Part shown: positions 44,550 through 56,007 of the stretch, one piece after another
Numbering within the stretch: position 1 is the stretch's first letter
Layout: each line of letters opens with the position of its first letter
Origin: Nemertoderma westbladi
Taxonomy: Eukaryota; Xenacoelomorpha; Nemertodermatida; Nemertodermatidae
DNA: 64,000 bases
Reading direction: 5' to 3'
Assembly (NCBI GenBank): GCA_032718475.1
Contig: JAUCBJ010001372.1
Location: 1 to 64,000 of the forward strand
Notes under the pieces: generated by a model
Seen by the model: only the letters and a program-made list of their open reading frames with translations
Database searches by the model: none
What the model was told of the DNA's origin: nothing
Program-made: the position numbers and the translations under genes

Positions 44550-45358
44550 CTAAAATGGTTTCTAACACAAATCTTATTGTAAACATAGCAGTGAACATAA
44601 CTTCTTGTTATAACCTAAGTGCACCATTTTCCATACGTCATAGCCTAATCACACAATTATTTGATTTATAACATTTTTGTGGAGCACTTAATATTTGGTG
44701 TAATTTCGTTTCAATAGTGTTTTTGATTGATTCACAATCTATTGCCATAAGTCTAGTATCATGACTTGGTTGCTTGTAGACAGTTTTATTTTAATTCCTG
44801 AATTGTGTCCAATATGTTAAATTAGTTGATTGTTTGTTATGTATTCTGTGTGCATAACTTTTATCCGAACCAGCATATTTTTACTGTGTTTTTTTTAAAG
44901 CTTGTATGTTATATTGACCCCTGTACTGGGTTTAATGTATGATCTAATTTTTAACTGAAATGTGCAAATAAATTCAAATGCCAGCCTGCCTGGTGTAACC
45001 TTTCAAAAAAATATATTGGGCGAAAAATGCCTTGCGGACGAAGGTTTCCCCCAGGTGAAGGTTGGACCAGGACGAAGATTGGACACAGGTGAAGATTGTA
45101 AGTGGGCGAAGGTTGCACCCAACCATCCTGTAATAGTACATACAGTATTTTGCTCAGATTAGAATCTGCTTATGATGTAGCTACTACTAGTACCTTTTGA
45201 GTGTGTTGTGTATTACCAATAAAAGGGATGTTTATCTGCAACTCTCCCCCGCATATTTAGGCCCACGAAGCAAGACCTCTAGTATTCACTCCGTTGTTGG
45301 TGTTATGGTGTTGTTGTTGATAATTTCCAGTTGGGTTTTATTTTTTTAAGGCTTCATA
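44550..45358. other. Intergenic sequence with small GCGAAGGTTG repeat
   Basis: No gene. At about 45025-45125 there are five degenerate ~17-bp units of the GGTGAAGGTTGGACC / GGCGAAGGTTGCACC type. Confidence 0.5.
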
Positions 45359-45440
45359 TGGCGCAGTGGCGGAGTTAGTAAAGCGTGGACTTGGTATCTC
45401 TAGGCCTACATACCGAGTTCAATCCCACGTTCCGGTGAAG
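45359..45440 (+). repeat. tRNA-derived SINE head
   Basis: TGGCGCAGTGG at 45359-45369 is a perfect A box, and GAGTTCAATCCC at 45416-45427 fits the B box. The spacing (about 57 bp) and the lack of a cloverleaf favour a SINE over a tRNA gene. Confidence 0.65.
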
Positions 45441-45729
45441 TCTTTTGATGTAAGATTGGTAGTAAGCTATTCAAGGAGACAGTTAATGCGTTAGTAGACT
45501 GGTAGACGCGGACCTGCGCGATTTCGCACTTGTTTATGTTGTGCTTTGTATACAAATGATGGAACTGTTGGCGGACTCCCATGTAGACCCTACTGTAGTT
45601 TTGCTTTCTACCTACTGTATACAATTAAATCTATTATAAAATTTATCCAAATTAACATTTGCGCCTGCCTACCCTGATATTGCCTCGCCTACCCAACTAA
45701 AAAATCCTGGCTACGGGCCTGGATTCCAC
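45441..45729. other. Body of SINE or spacer
   Basis: No gene seen. It could include the SINE body; the 3' boundary was not found. Confidence 0.35.
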
Positions 45730-47940
45730 CAAAGGTAACCATTGGTAGCATCTATAGTTGAGAAAAATTGTGCCTCTGGATTAAGGCTTGCAATGATATC
45801 TGCTGGGCATTTAAATGGGTGAACTGGTCTTTCAACATAGTCACTTGAGTTTGCTATAGTCTATGCATGCATATTCTGATGCCTCCCCTTGGTTTTTCAG
45901 TGACGACCATTGGTGCAAGCCATGTTGGTGGAGGCTTCCCTAGGATGGGTTCTACTTTTTTAATAATTTGTAGCTGTACCGTTCTTGACAGTTCTGCTTT
46001 AGTTTCTGCTTCGAGGTGAACAGGAATTTTGCGTGAAGTGTAAATTTTAAATGGAACAGCGTTAGGTTTAAGATGAATTTCCATTTCTGGTACGTTAATA
46101 GGTTTAGACTTTGAGGTATCAAATACATCTGAATATTCAACTAGTAACTCGGCTCTAGTAGTATCAGTAGCGGAGATGGCATGAACTTGTGATACTACAT
46201 ATTCTGGTATTGGATATGATTCAGGAATTATTTTTAGTGATTTGAGTGTATACCATGGTAAAATGAAAGTTGAACCGACTTTGGTAACAATGGGTAATAA
46301 AGGAACTGATATTCCATAATATTCCACATTGAGATTAATTATGCCACATGTTTGAATAACCTGCTTATTCGCTGCATAGGAGAATGTGAAGTGTATATAT
46401 TTTTGATCATGCCATGTGCTAACAAAATATCGTATGGGATAACAGGTGCATCCGCACCTGTATCTGGTAATGCATCAGTTATAAATTCTGGGCTTTTCGG
46501 ATGATAGTTTGGAATGTTGGCTCGTTTGAGAAACAATGGGACATGTACAACATGTGGTAATGTATTGATGTCTTGCGTTTTGTCATAATCTCCTGAGACA
46601 TAATTTAGGTAGTGGTGAGCACCTAGAGTGGAATACATTTGAGACTGGTGTTCTTCTGATTGATTATTCTCGGGTGACTGATCATTGCTGCATACTGTGC
46701 CTGGTAGACTGCATACTTTATTATAATTCGCAGCTTGAGGGAAGGCCTTACATACTGCTGGAAAGTGGCCTATTTTATAACACTTTGTGCATTGTTTCCT
46801 GACTGCAGGGCATTTTGATTGGTCATTTCGATGAGATGTAGATCCAAAGCAGCAGACACAAGGTCTGGATACCATAGTTGGTGGCGCTCTATATACAGAT
46901 TGCTGAGGGGGGCGATATATTGGATTCCTCCTTTTGTTAGGATAACTTTTTTCAGTCTTAGTTGGTAGAGCCTGAATTGCTTGTATACCTTGATCATGTT
47001 CAGTATTTGATGGAAATACTAAATGTGATTGTAGTGTATGTAAAGCTTGTGCAACCTCGGGATTATTTAAAGGTATTTTTGCTGTATATGAGATATTCCT
47101 GCAAGGGCAGTAATTTCAATATCGCCCTTTACAAAAGCAATACAAATATTCTTGACAATATTTACAGTAACTTTAGGTTTATCTAGTGCAAACAACTTAC
47201 GTTGAAGTTCTTGGTTGTTAATACCGCACATAATTCGAGTTACTAAGTGATGATCGGTGGCACATTTACACCCAGTCACAGGTTCTGTGAGTTCCTGTAG
47301 AGATTGGAGTCTTTCAAAGAAAGCTTCAATGACTCACTGGGTAATTGGGTTGATCGATCAAAATCGCAGCGATGTCGAGCCAAACTAACCTTATTTGTGA
47401 AATAGATTTCCACTGTATGAAGTATTTCACTAACTACAATTGTAGTATTTTCTGGGATCTCCATAGTGTATTTCATTTTTGTTATCATATCTTCACTAAT
47501 ACAAGCACGCAGGCAGATATCCCAATTGCTCTGTTTGAGGCATACTGGACATGCTATTAATGTTATAATAGTCATTAAACTTAGATCGCCACGTTTTATA
47601 TGCTGTCATTGAGATTGATGGAATGAGTTGATTTTGTTGGCTACTGCGGTCTATACGTCTTGGTTGATTTGGAGTTTTTGCGGTAGCTAAAGGCTGATTT
47701 AAATTGCATTTGCACTGAATTATATTAAGTGATGCTTTGACTTAAAACATATGGTTCTTTAGTTCTTCGATTCGAATAGTATCTCTATCATTCTCATCTG
47801 TTGGTTGAATGCCCAGAACTTCGATATGTGCGTTGCTATAGCGTACTACTGCTGCATTATAAGCATCAGCCTTTGCCCGCAATGAGTCTATGTCGTCGTT
47901 GGTCGTATTGTCAATGCTGACCTGGAAAATTGGTTCCTGG
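45730..47940 (-). pseudogene. Decayed Gypsy-type gag-pol
   Basis: Minus-strand pieces in changing frames keep Gypsy order. A Gag-like region covers about 47940-47060 (VTRIMCGINNQELQRKLFAL near 47230). Zinc knuckles CX2C...CTKCYKIGHFPAVC follow near 46780-46870. The protease site DALPDTGADAPVIPYD lies near 46450. The pre-RT segment is EMEIHLKPNAVPFKIYTSRK, with APMVVTEKPRGGIRICMHRL. The RT start is YVERPVHPFKCPADIIASLN and FFSTIDATNGYLWW. It stops near 45730 before the RT active-site YXDD. No LTRs were found and several frames are broken, so it is dead. It is a different lineage from the element at 17-23 kb. Confidence 0.8.
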
Positions 47941-47941
47941 A

Positions 47942-48025
47942 TCATTGGTTCCCCCAAGCTTGACACTAGAACAAAATCGCCTCTGCTTTGCAGGACATTG
48001 CTTTAGCCGTGAGGACCAGCCAGTA
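47942..48025 (+). pseudogene. 3' tail of a non-LTR retrotransposon (copy 3, fragment)
   Basis: About 85 bp reading PSLTLEQNRLCFAGHCFSRE, matching the reverse complement of about 50300-50385. Confidence 0.8.
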
Positions 48026-48117
48026 TCAGCCAGTAATAAAAATATATTGTCTTCCTAGTAGTGAAAACCGTTTTCAATAATATTGGGTACTTTTCGAGTT
48101 ATAGCGCCATTTTTTAA

Positions 48118-49499
48118 CCCTACTTTTGGCACTTTTTTGAGACGTTTTTTGAAAATGACATTTCATTAAATATGAATTGAAACATCTTTATTTTTGATTT
48201 ACACCGGTTTTTTGGTGTTAGAAATTGGATGGAATTCATATAAATTTGATTTGGAAATTTCAAACTCGGTGGGTGCCAAATTTTGGTGCCAGCACCAAAT
48301 TTTGAAATAAGTCAATTTTGTAAATTGATTGTTTGAAACTTGTTTTTTACGCAATTGGGGTTTTTTTGGGTTCTGGATTCGATGAAATATATACGATACG
48401 AGTTGCACCAAGCGTATCAAACTTGTATTTTTCGGTGCTGTGTGCAAATTTTGGTGCTAGCACGAAATTTTGAAAATCCATTCAATAGATAAAATTGCTT
48501 GTGACAATTTATTTCTTGCGTTTTAGAGGTTTATGGCTGTTCTGAATTCAATGGAAAATATAATTATCGAACTAGACATCTCAAACTTGTATTTTTCGGA
48601 TGTGGGTGCAAAATGTGGTGCTAGCACCAAATTTTGAAAACCATCAAATATATCAATTGATTGTGTCACCTTGTTTCTTGCGTTATACGGGTTTGTCATG
48701 GTTCTGAATTCAATGGAATCAGTAAAAATTCCATAAGAGTTCTCAAACTTGTATTTTTCGCCAGTGGGTGAAAATTGTTGTGCCAGCACCAAATTTTGGA
48801 AAATATGCAAATTGAGAAGTACGGTAGATAGTATCACCTTGTTTCTTGCGTTATACGGGTTTATGAGGGTCCTGAATCCGATGGAATTAATAAAAACAGC
48901 ACTGGACATCGCAAACTTGTACTTTTTGGTGATGGGTACGAAATTTGGTGCTAGCACCAAAATTTGCCAAATTACGCCGAAAAATACAAGTAGCAATGAT
49001 CTGGCATATTAGAAATGTATTCCATTAGAATCAGCGCCCTCGAAAACCTGAAAATGTGAATTTATAGCATCGTATAAGTGAATTAAAAATTTTGTGTTCG
49101 AACTGAAATGTGCTGGTTACTTGTTTTTTTCATTTTTTTCGTAGGCAGAGAGGACTAAACAGCCATTTATAGTAATCATATCATTTTTAAATATTTTCCA
49201 ATGTATTTTGCACCCCAGAAAACCTGTATTGAAAATGTATTTATTTAATTATTAATTATTTAATTAGCCGAAAATGTAACTTTCAAATTTTGTGAAAATT
49301 GTGCACTACTTGTAATTTTGGTGCTGCAATATAACCACCACAGTACATTTTTTCGGAAATTTTTTTTCGGTCGGATCCAGACAAGTGATACCTACGTACA
49401 AACAAAAAATCAGACGTTTTCGCAAATATTTGTAGATTTTAGAGGGGGGGGGGGACCCCCCCCACCCGGTATTTGTACATTTTATAGGTACTAATAGGG
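48118..49499. mobile_element. TTAA-flanked nonautonomous element (copy B, 1,382 bp)
   Basis: TTAA at 48114-48117 and 49500-49503 flanks CCCTA...TAGGG ends, again the piggyBac pattern, although inverted-repeat identity beyond CCCTA is weak. The interior has five ~165-bp units with the palindromic core GGTGCTAGCACC at about 48285, 48453, 48617, 48778 and 48947. G and C runs (49444-49454 and 49456-49463) lie near the right end. It is related to the inverted array at 24.6-25.8 kb and by design to the element at 41.4 kb. No transposase. Confidence 0.78.
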
Positions 49500-49503
49500 T
49501 TAA

Positions 49504-50084
49504 AGAAGGACATGTGGCGTCATAGATATAAAGGCAATGCATCTGATCGCCCTAAAGAAAAGAAAGTAATGTTTGCGAGTGAATGTTTGAAGCCATGGAA
49601 TTCGTGAATTAGCAAAGAAAGTTAATGACATGCTTGCTGAAATGAAAAGCGACCCTGTGTCATTAGTTGTCTGTTGTGACATTGTAATGTTAGCTGAAAG
49701 AGAGTGTCAAAAAATTGGGGAAGACCTCAACCAAAGAAAGTATATCAGAGACAAACTGCGGGAATTGGGGCATTTAGTGTTAGAGCTTCGTAAGGTATGT
49801 AACTTACCAAAATCAACTTACCTGTCAACGTTTTTAGTGCCATTCCACTTTAATGATGTGGTCAATGCTGTCCATGCAGTGTGTGGGTATTCTGTAGAAG
49901 CAAATACCTAAAAGATACCATCACTCGCTCTGAAACGTGGGTATTCGCTTAAGAAGTGTGCAACTATTCTAAGATCCGAAGGTCTCACAATTTGTGATCA
50001 AAAACTTGTTGATAGTTCTGCAAACTTTCTAGAACTATGTAATATTAATTGGAGTTCCTTTGTTTCAATTCCAGCGCACAGAAC
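49504..50084 (+). pseudogene. Tyrosine-recombinase-like gene, N-terminal exon region
   Basis: Begins right at the edge of the TTAA element with KKDMWRHRYKGNASDRPKEK, changes frame near 49590, then runs with DPVSLVVCCDIVMLAERECQ, YIRDKLRELGHLVLELRK and, after an in-frame TAA at 49909-49911, KIPSLALKRGYSLKKCATIL and FLELCNINWS. This matches the N-terminal half of a widespread invertebrate family whose C-terminal half is at 50464-51257. The coding sequence is cut at 50084 by a retroposon. Role unknown; the family resembles Crypton-type recombinases. Confidence 0.7.
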
Positions 50085-50452
50085 TACTACTAGGATCGGC
50101 ATGCTGCATTGCAGCTGCATTTTTAAGAATGCTGTGCCGGCTTATCGACAAAATTGCACCGCCACAACTCCCTATCACCCATGACATTTGCTAGATCATC
50201 CGCATCTTCAAGGCCAGTGTCCTTTAAGATGCGTCTCAAGAAAGTCATGGGCTGTCCACCATGCTTATTCACTCCATGAGGCTGCCAAAGTACAAGATTA
50301 TGCACTGGCTGGTCCTCACGGCGAAAGCAATGTCCTGCAAAGCGGAGGCGATTTTGTTCTAGTGTCAAGCTTGGGGGAACCAATGAGACACCTCCAATGT
50401 TATATAGTGTCTGGTTGGAGATGTGTGCATTGTACTTGACACAATGAACCCG
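50085..50452 (-). mobile_element. Truncated non-LTR retrotransposon inserted in the recombinase-like gene (copy 4)
   Basis: A 368-bp insert flanked by the 11-bp duplication GCGCACAGAAC (50074-50084 and 50453-50463). On the minus strand it reads the last ~110 residues of an endonuclease-reverse transcriptase, including LRFAGHCFRREDQPVHNLVL and DLANVMGDRELWRCNFVDKP. Its 3' end is a short TAGTAGTA-type tail rather than poly-A. The reading frame of the host gene is continuous if the insert and one duplication are ignored, showing that the insertion came later. Confidence 0.9.
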
Positions 50453-50463
50453 GCGCACAGAAC

Positions 50464-51257
50464 ACTTGGTGAAAACAAACGCAACAAGCCCATTGTCTTA
50501 CCAACATCGGAAGATGTGATTAAAATGACCAAGTACTTAAAGGAAAATGCAGATAAGTATTCAAACAAACTATGTAGCAGTGGTGTGAATCAGCTTTCTG
50601 CTTTTGAGAATCTGTCACAAATTACACGATGTCAAATTATACTGTTTAATCGGAGACGGCAAGGGGAAGTATCTAAAATGAAAGTGACTGATTTTGAGAA
50701 AAGGAGCAAAGCTTCCGATAATGCTGATTTCTATCCTGTTTCAGAAATGGAAAAACAGCTTTGCAAAATGTTTACACTGGCTGAAATAGTTGGCAAAAGG
50801 GGGAGACCAGTGCCTGTTTTATTGACCAATGCAGTTCAGAGTAATATTAATCTCTTACTTTCGAAAAGGAAAGAGGTAGGAGTAGATGCTGGAAATACAT
50901 TCTTAGTTCCGAATCCGATACGGAATCCGAAAGGATCCGATACTATTCGCCGACATGCCGGTTCTGCAGAACTAAATCATCCCGAGAATATGCGTTCTAC
51001 TAAATTGCGTAAGCATATTGCAACAAATGCACAAATGATAGCAATGAATGAGCAGGAGTTAGATATGCTAGTTGGGTTTTTGGGTCATGATCTATCTGTA
51101 CATCGGAAGTATTATCGACTACCTGATACTTAATTACCTATAATGAAATTGTCAAAATTGTTTCTTGCCATGGAAAAAGGTCAAGCTAGAGCAGCAGAAA
51201 TAGCTTCAGCACAAGATGAGAATACCATTGATTCCTTAATCAACCTTCCAGAACCTG
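50464..51257 (+). pseudogene. Tyrosine-recombinase-like (Crypton-type) catalytic exon
   Basis: The plus-strand frame resumes after the insertion. Marks are LFNRRRQGEVSKM (Arg codons at about 50651-50659), GKRGRPVPVLLTNAV, RSTKLRKHIATNAQMIAMNE and VGFLGHDLSVHRKYYRLPDT (His at 51086-51088, His-Arg at 51101-51106, Tyr at 51110-51115). The order R ... LRKH ... HxxxxHRxYY fits the tyrosine recombinase active site; mechanism is inferred from this pattern. TAA at 51131-51133 interrupts the frame, but the same frame continues with KLSKLFLAMEKGQ, a conserved family motif, up to a GTAAGT donor at 51258. A young pseudogene with intron structure intact. Confidence 0.7.
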
Positions 51258-51489
51258 GTAAGTTGATTTATTAATATTTTACAATCCGGTTTGTAGCCAC
51301 AATAGGGAATGTGGATATTTTTAATGTTCTCGAACATTTTCCCAATAACAAAAATACCGTATTTCTAATATTTCAAAAAATTATAGCTAAAAAAAAACTA
51401 CTAATGATATATATATCCGATATAAATATCTACTAACTTTTTAGAGCATTCACCCATATAAAAAAAAGCACTCAAAAACGCTAAAAAGT

Positions 51490-51780
51490 TTCTACTGGAC
51501 AATTCGGTCCCGGATATTTCAGCCCCAGACAATTCGGTCCCAGACAATTCGGTCCCGGACTATTCGGTTGCGGACATTTCAGTCCCGGACATTTTGGTCC
51601 CGGACAATTCGGTCCCGGATAATTCAGTCCCGGACATTTCAGAGCTGGACATTTCAGAGCCGGACACTTCTGTCCTGGAGAATTCGGTCCTACGTCAATT
51701 CGGTCCCATTTATTTTGTGTTTTGGGGCCGAATTGTCCGGGATCGAATTGTACGGGACCGAATTGTCCTTCATCTGAATT
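51490..51780. repeat. Fold-back minisatellite in an intron, GGACAATTCGGTCCC units
   Basis: About 12 forward units of 15-20 bp (GGACAATTCGGTCCC, GGACATTTCAGTCCC) are followed, after ATTTATTTTGTGTTTTGG, by three inverted units (GGGCCGAATTGTCC and similar) up to about 51770. It lies between the donor at 51258 and the acceptor at 51891. Confidence 0.85.
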
Positions 51781-51891
51781 CCAAAACCCATGCGGATGCA
51801 GAAATTCGCCAAATCCCAAGACAGTACCATTATATTTTATTATTTAATAAATCCTCACCACTCCTCAATAATTTATTTACCATTTTTAAAG

Positions 51892-52038
51892 ATGGTGATT
51901 CTGAGGTTGAGAATGTTGAAAATAGCTCTGAATCTGAATCCGACATCGAGAATGACTACCAAGTAAAGCGAAAGAAGACGCCATTGAGCAGCATTTCTAA
52001 AAATAACACGGCCAAAAATATTGTTAGAGAGTGGACAG
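51892..52038 (+). CDS. Acidic linker exon of the recombinase-like gene
   Basis: Flanked by an AG acceptor (51890-51891) and a GTAAGC donor (52039). Splicing from 51257 restores phase. It encodes an acidic/serine stretch (SSESESDIENDY) followed by a basic segment (VKRKKTP). Phase compatibility supports a real exon. Domain function unknown. Confidence 0.6.
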
Positions 52039-52476
52039 GTAAGCTGTATTTAATTTAGGCCTATTATCTACTCAATGGCAGACAGGTCCATTGATATTGA
52101 TACCAATTGATATGTCAATTGATATTTTCTCAATTTATATTTCTGTTGATATTGATTAGACGAAAATTAAATATGTCGATCTAGCTAATCCTGGAAATGT
52201 ATTCTGTAGTAAATATTTATATGTATAATAAAGATTTATAAACAAAACATTTATTTCCGAATTGCCAGCAGAGAAATTAATTTTACTTATTTTATATACT
52301 TATTAAACTGAATAAACTATAATATTCTATAGAATTTGAGCAGCTAATTAAATTGTTCATTTTTTTTATACGCTTTCCCTGAAAACGGAACATTCATATG
52401 TCAAATATTGCTAAGGCATACTTTTATTTTAAGAAAATATTTAGTTGTCAAAGGGTAATGGTAAAGCTTCGAATAG

Positions 52477-52694
52477 GCCTACCTACTACTGGTGGAAAAA
52501 GTCGTTGCTATAAAAACCGCAAACCTTGGAGCGCCAACGAGAAATTCGCAAAACGTTTAGCTGTTCGACGATTTCCGCTGGCTTCACGTCTCCCAGGGAA
52601 AAAGGAAATCGATGAATACAAATTTAAATATCGTCACCTGGCAGATCGGCCTTGGGGGCAAATTAAAGATTACATTCGAAATAATAAAAAATAA
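52477..52694 (+). CDS. C-terminal exon of the recombinase-like gene
   Basis: The frame contains NRKPWSANEKFAKRLAVRRF, ASRLPGKKEIDEYKFKYRHL and RPWGQIKDYIRNNKK, the recurrent basic C-terminus of the family (PW...E...A / PGK / W..IK..I.N), and ends with TAA at 52692-52694. The acceptor at 52476 is chosen because it fits the donor phase at 52038; it lacks a strong pyrimidine tract, so the exact start is uncertain. Confidence 0.55.
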
Positions 52695-53467
52695 TTATTA
52701 GATTATGATTATGGTGTTGTTATGGATGTTATGATTATTGTGATTATGGTGATTATATTATGGTGAAATAGTTGAAAAAAGTTATTTTATTTCCCTTGCT
52801 ATCATTGATTGTATGACATGCATCCAATCATTTTATTCATTTTTGAAGGGTAATTTTTTTCAATTAATTAAAATTGAAAATTTTACAGTTTTGCAGGCTA
52901 TTTTTACAGCCCTCCCAGCCAAAAAAATCGAGAAAAAAAAAGGAAAAAATTATTTTATATTTAAAAAAAAAAAGGAAAAAAAAGGATAGGAATCAGTTAA
53001 AAAAAAGTGAAAAACTGAATAGATATTATCTTTACAAAAGTAACAATAAACATTTAATGTCTTTAGTGCTGTTTCTTGATTCTATCTCATTAACCTTACT
53101 GTATATACTATGAAGAATCCCATTAAGAAACGTCACTTATAAATGACAGGAAGATATCAAAGAGAGTTAAAAAATATAAACACGCAGGAAAGAGAACAAT
53201 GGCAATGGCAATATAATTAAAATTAATATTAATTATAGTTAATATTATTAATATTATTCATATAATTATACAGATATTTTCACCTTTTTTACCTAGTTAT
53301 CAGAGATGATTGAGCTCGGCCGATTGATGGTCATTGATGGAGGTATATCAAACGCTTGTAAAAATAACTTTAGTTTGAAAGTGATATAAAACCTTTGGAA
53401 TGGATTTCCGGTCGTGGCTACATTTATATAAATAACAAAAATGCTTTAAGACGCAATCAAAATACAA
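52695..53467. other. AT-rich sequence, no gene
   Basis: Includes a GATTATGGTGATTAT-type simple repeat (52700-52765) and Lys-codon-like A-rich runs (52920-53000) that open frames without meaning. Confidence 0.6.
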
Positions 53468-53962
53468 CCTTATCCAGGTGGAAATGGACGCAAATAACAG
53501 CTGATTACGAGCAAAAATGAAACTGTAACAGTGTAATATGCTTTCTTTTATTGTTTTGGTTAGAATAGACTACCACTGCAACCTGTTCCTTTCCCTAAAT
53601 TGAAAGTCATCTTTGTTGATTCACCAAGGTGGGTTTTGCGTGAATTAAGAATTGCGAGAACTTTAATACATATTTTCTGAGACAGAGACAACCTCAGTCT
53701 CAGAAATATAGAACATGTTACACTTACAGCAGGCTATTTTCTGAACTAAAAGAAGGAAAAAAAGGTGTGTAAATGGACAAAAAAAGGAAAAGAGGAAATA
53801 TTCTAAAGAAAGAAAAAAAAAAGGAAACTCTGGGAGGCCTGAATTTTAACCAAAACAATAAACAAGTGTCAATTGCACAGGTTACAGTTTAATTATTTCC
53901 ATCGTAATCATCTGTTATTAGCGTCGATTTTCATTTGGAGAGGGATGAATTTTGATTGCATT
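53468..53962. repeat. Inverted pair of MITE-family copies
   Basis: 53468-53607 (minus form) and 53838-53962 (plus form) both match parts of the 39181 MITE and face each other across ~230 bp. Together they may be one larger element or two head-to-head insertions. A run of C follows at 53971-53983. Confidence 0.7.
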
Positions 53963-54284
53963 AACAACAACCCCCCCCCCCCCATATTTTTTATGTATGA
54001 TATTAACATATCAGTGCAATCCGGGGTGATTCGCAATCCGGGGTGATTTGAATTTTCGCGCAAACTTTCCATAGCCACCGGGGAGATACTAACACACCGG
54101 CGACACACACAATTCATACACTTCTTCCTTCTAACAGGTAAACTGAGGATATTTCACAGTTTTACAATTGGGGAGATTTTTAGGATATCCTGATACCGAA
54201 AAACGCTAATTTAATTAATTTCAAATACATACGGTGGCTGGTTTAGGCCAATTTACTTTCATATTTTTTAATGGCAAAAAAGTT
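53963..54284. other. Spacer
   Basis: No gene; two copies of CAATCCGGGGTGATT at 54018-54049. Confidence 0.5.
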
Positions 54285-54645
54285 TCAAACTAAAGTAGGA
54301 AATAAAAAAAGTTTCAAACTAAAGTAGGAAATAAAAAAGTTTCAAACTAAAGTAGGAAATAAAAAAAGTTTCAAACTAAAGTAGGAAATAAAAAAAGTTT
54401 CAAACTAAAGTAGGACATAAAAAAGTTACAAACTAAAGTAGGAACCTAAAAAAAGTTTCATCAAACTAAAGTAGAAAATAAAAAAAGTTTCAAACTAAAG
54501 TAGGAAATAAAAAAAGTTTCAAACTAAAGTAGGACATAAAAAAGTTACAAACTAAAGTAGGAACCTAAAAAAAGTTTCAAACTAAAGTAGGAAATAAAAA
54601 AGTTTCAAACTAAAGTAGGAAAAAAAAGTTTCAAACTAAAGTGTC
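54285..54645 (+). repeat. ~28-bp minisatellite, AGTTTCAAACTAAAGTAGGA core
   Basis: About 13 units varying between 24 and 29 bp in the length of the A run. A two-unit subvariant (GTTACAAACTAAAGTAGGAA followed by CCT) recurs, indicating block duplication. Confidence 0.93.
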
Positions 54646-54947
54646 TGCATGTTGCTGCATTTCATATCAAATTTCAACATTAATACCGGTACTTCATTCA
54701 GCAGACTGTCCCCTCGCAGGTTCTTTCTAACCAATATTATTAGTCCGGTCTTCTACAGTGTATCATAGGTACAAGGCGTCCTTGACCAGGTACCATCAAT
54801 GCGTTGCTGTTTCCTATTAGCATTAACTTAGCTTTGTAGCATAAATAAACATTGTAATTGTTGTTGTATTGACTGTTGGTCTTGTATCGCTATTACTACC
54901 AATGAGTATATCTGCATTAGCGCGATTGTATATCTTTACAATTGTCG

Positions 54948-56007
54948 ATTGTTATTTTAAAGGGTTTGACCATAATGAAACTCAAACAGTTCTTGGTTCA
55001 TTTCTATATCAACACGAGTTATTCGCAGGGATTTGAACGGTATGGGATTTGTGAAACGATTTAATACAATTGATTTGGACAAGCTCATCGACCATATTGA
55101 CAAAGAAAGGAATTTAAGTTCCATTGCGTCGGGTATTGGTTATCGGCAAATGCAGAAGACATTGATGTTAAAGTACAAATTGTATGCTCCTAGGGATTTA
55201 GTTGCAAAGATTATCTTCTTGCTGGAGCCTGGAGCTGTCAGAAAAAGACTTGGAAGAAAGATTGTTCGGCGTACCTACCTATCAAAAGGGCCAAACTATT
55301 TATTACATATAGATGGGTGGGACAAGTTAAAACCTTACGGCTTAGCAATACATGGAGCCATCGATGGCTATAGCCGTAAAATGATGTGGCTATTTTGCCA
55401 TCGAAGTAATAACGATCCATTTGTAATTGGGAGTGAATTCATTAAGTGTCTGATGCGACTAGGTGGAGTGCCTCACATTGTTCGTTGTGATAGAGGTTCA
55501 GAAAATGTCAATGTTGAATTATTCCAAAGGTTATTCCGTTTAATTCATACAGATAACAATGCAACGAGAGGATCAGTGTTTCTATATGGAAAAAGTTCCA
55601 GGAATCAACGAATAGAAGCGTGGTGGAGTAAATTTCCCATTCTAGGTATGGAAGCTTGGTTGATTAATTTTCACGAGTTGGATATTTCTGGGGTCATTGA
55701 CACTTCTAATATGTTACACATTGAAATTATTCGTTTCGTTTATATTGATTTACTGCAGAGAACTCTAGATTTTATTGTTGAAAAATGGAACACGCATCGA
55801 TTACGAAAAAGTGGTTTAATTGCCCCACCAGGAAAGCCGGACATTCTCTTTTTCGATAATCCTAATTATTTGCATGCTATTGACGATGAAACTCTTACCT
55901 TGGTGGAATCTTTCAATAATCTAGGGAATGATGATCACGGTACTCCTTGCCGACTCAGTGTGTATAATATTTGCCTACATATTATCTCAAATGTAATCGA
56001 AACATAA
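54948..56007 (+). pseudogene. Integrase-core (DDE) transposase-like protein
   Basis: The main frame from the ATG at 55042 to 56007 belongs to a multicopy invertebrate/fish family with a retroviral-integrase-like core. It has LLHIDGWDKLKPYGLAIHG (Asp94, counted from 55033), VRCDRGSENVN (Asp153) and SSRNQRIEAWWSKF (Glu195), giving D...D(41)E. DFIVEKWNTHRLRKSG follows. An N-terminal helix-turn-helix-like part extends upstream: ISTRVIRRDLNGMG is in frame, while YFKGFDHNETQTVLGSFLYQ lies in another frame just before, so there is a frameshift near 55005. All three acidic residues are kept. It converges on the HECT-like gene at 56664-59095; in this family an integrase and such neighbours may form one transposon, but no terminal repeats were found here. 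Confidence 0.75.

Noticed and set aside
52874-53113. Lys-rich small protein
   Set aside because: A-rich low-complexity sequence; no conserved feature.
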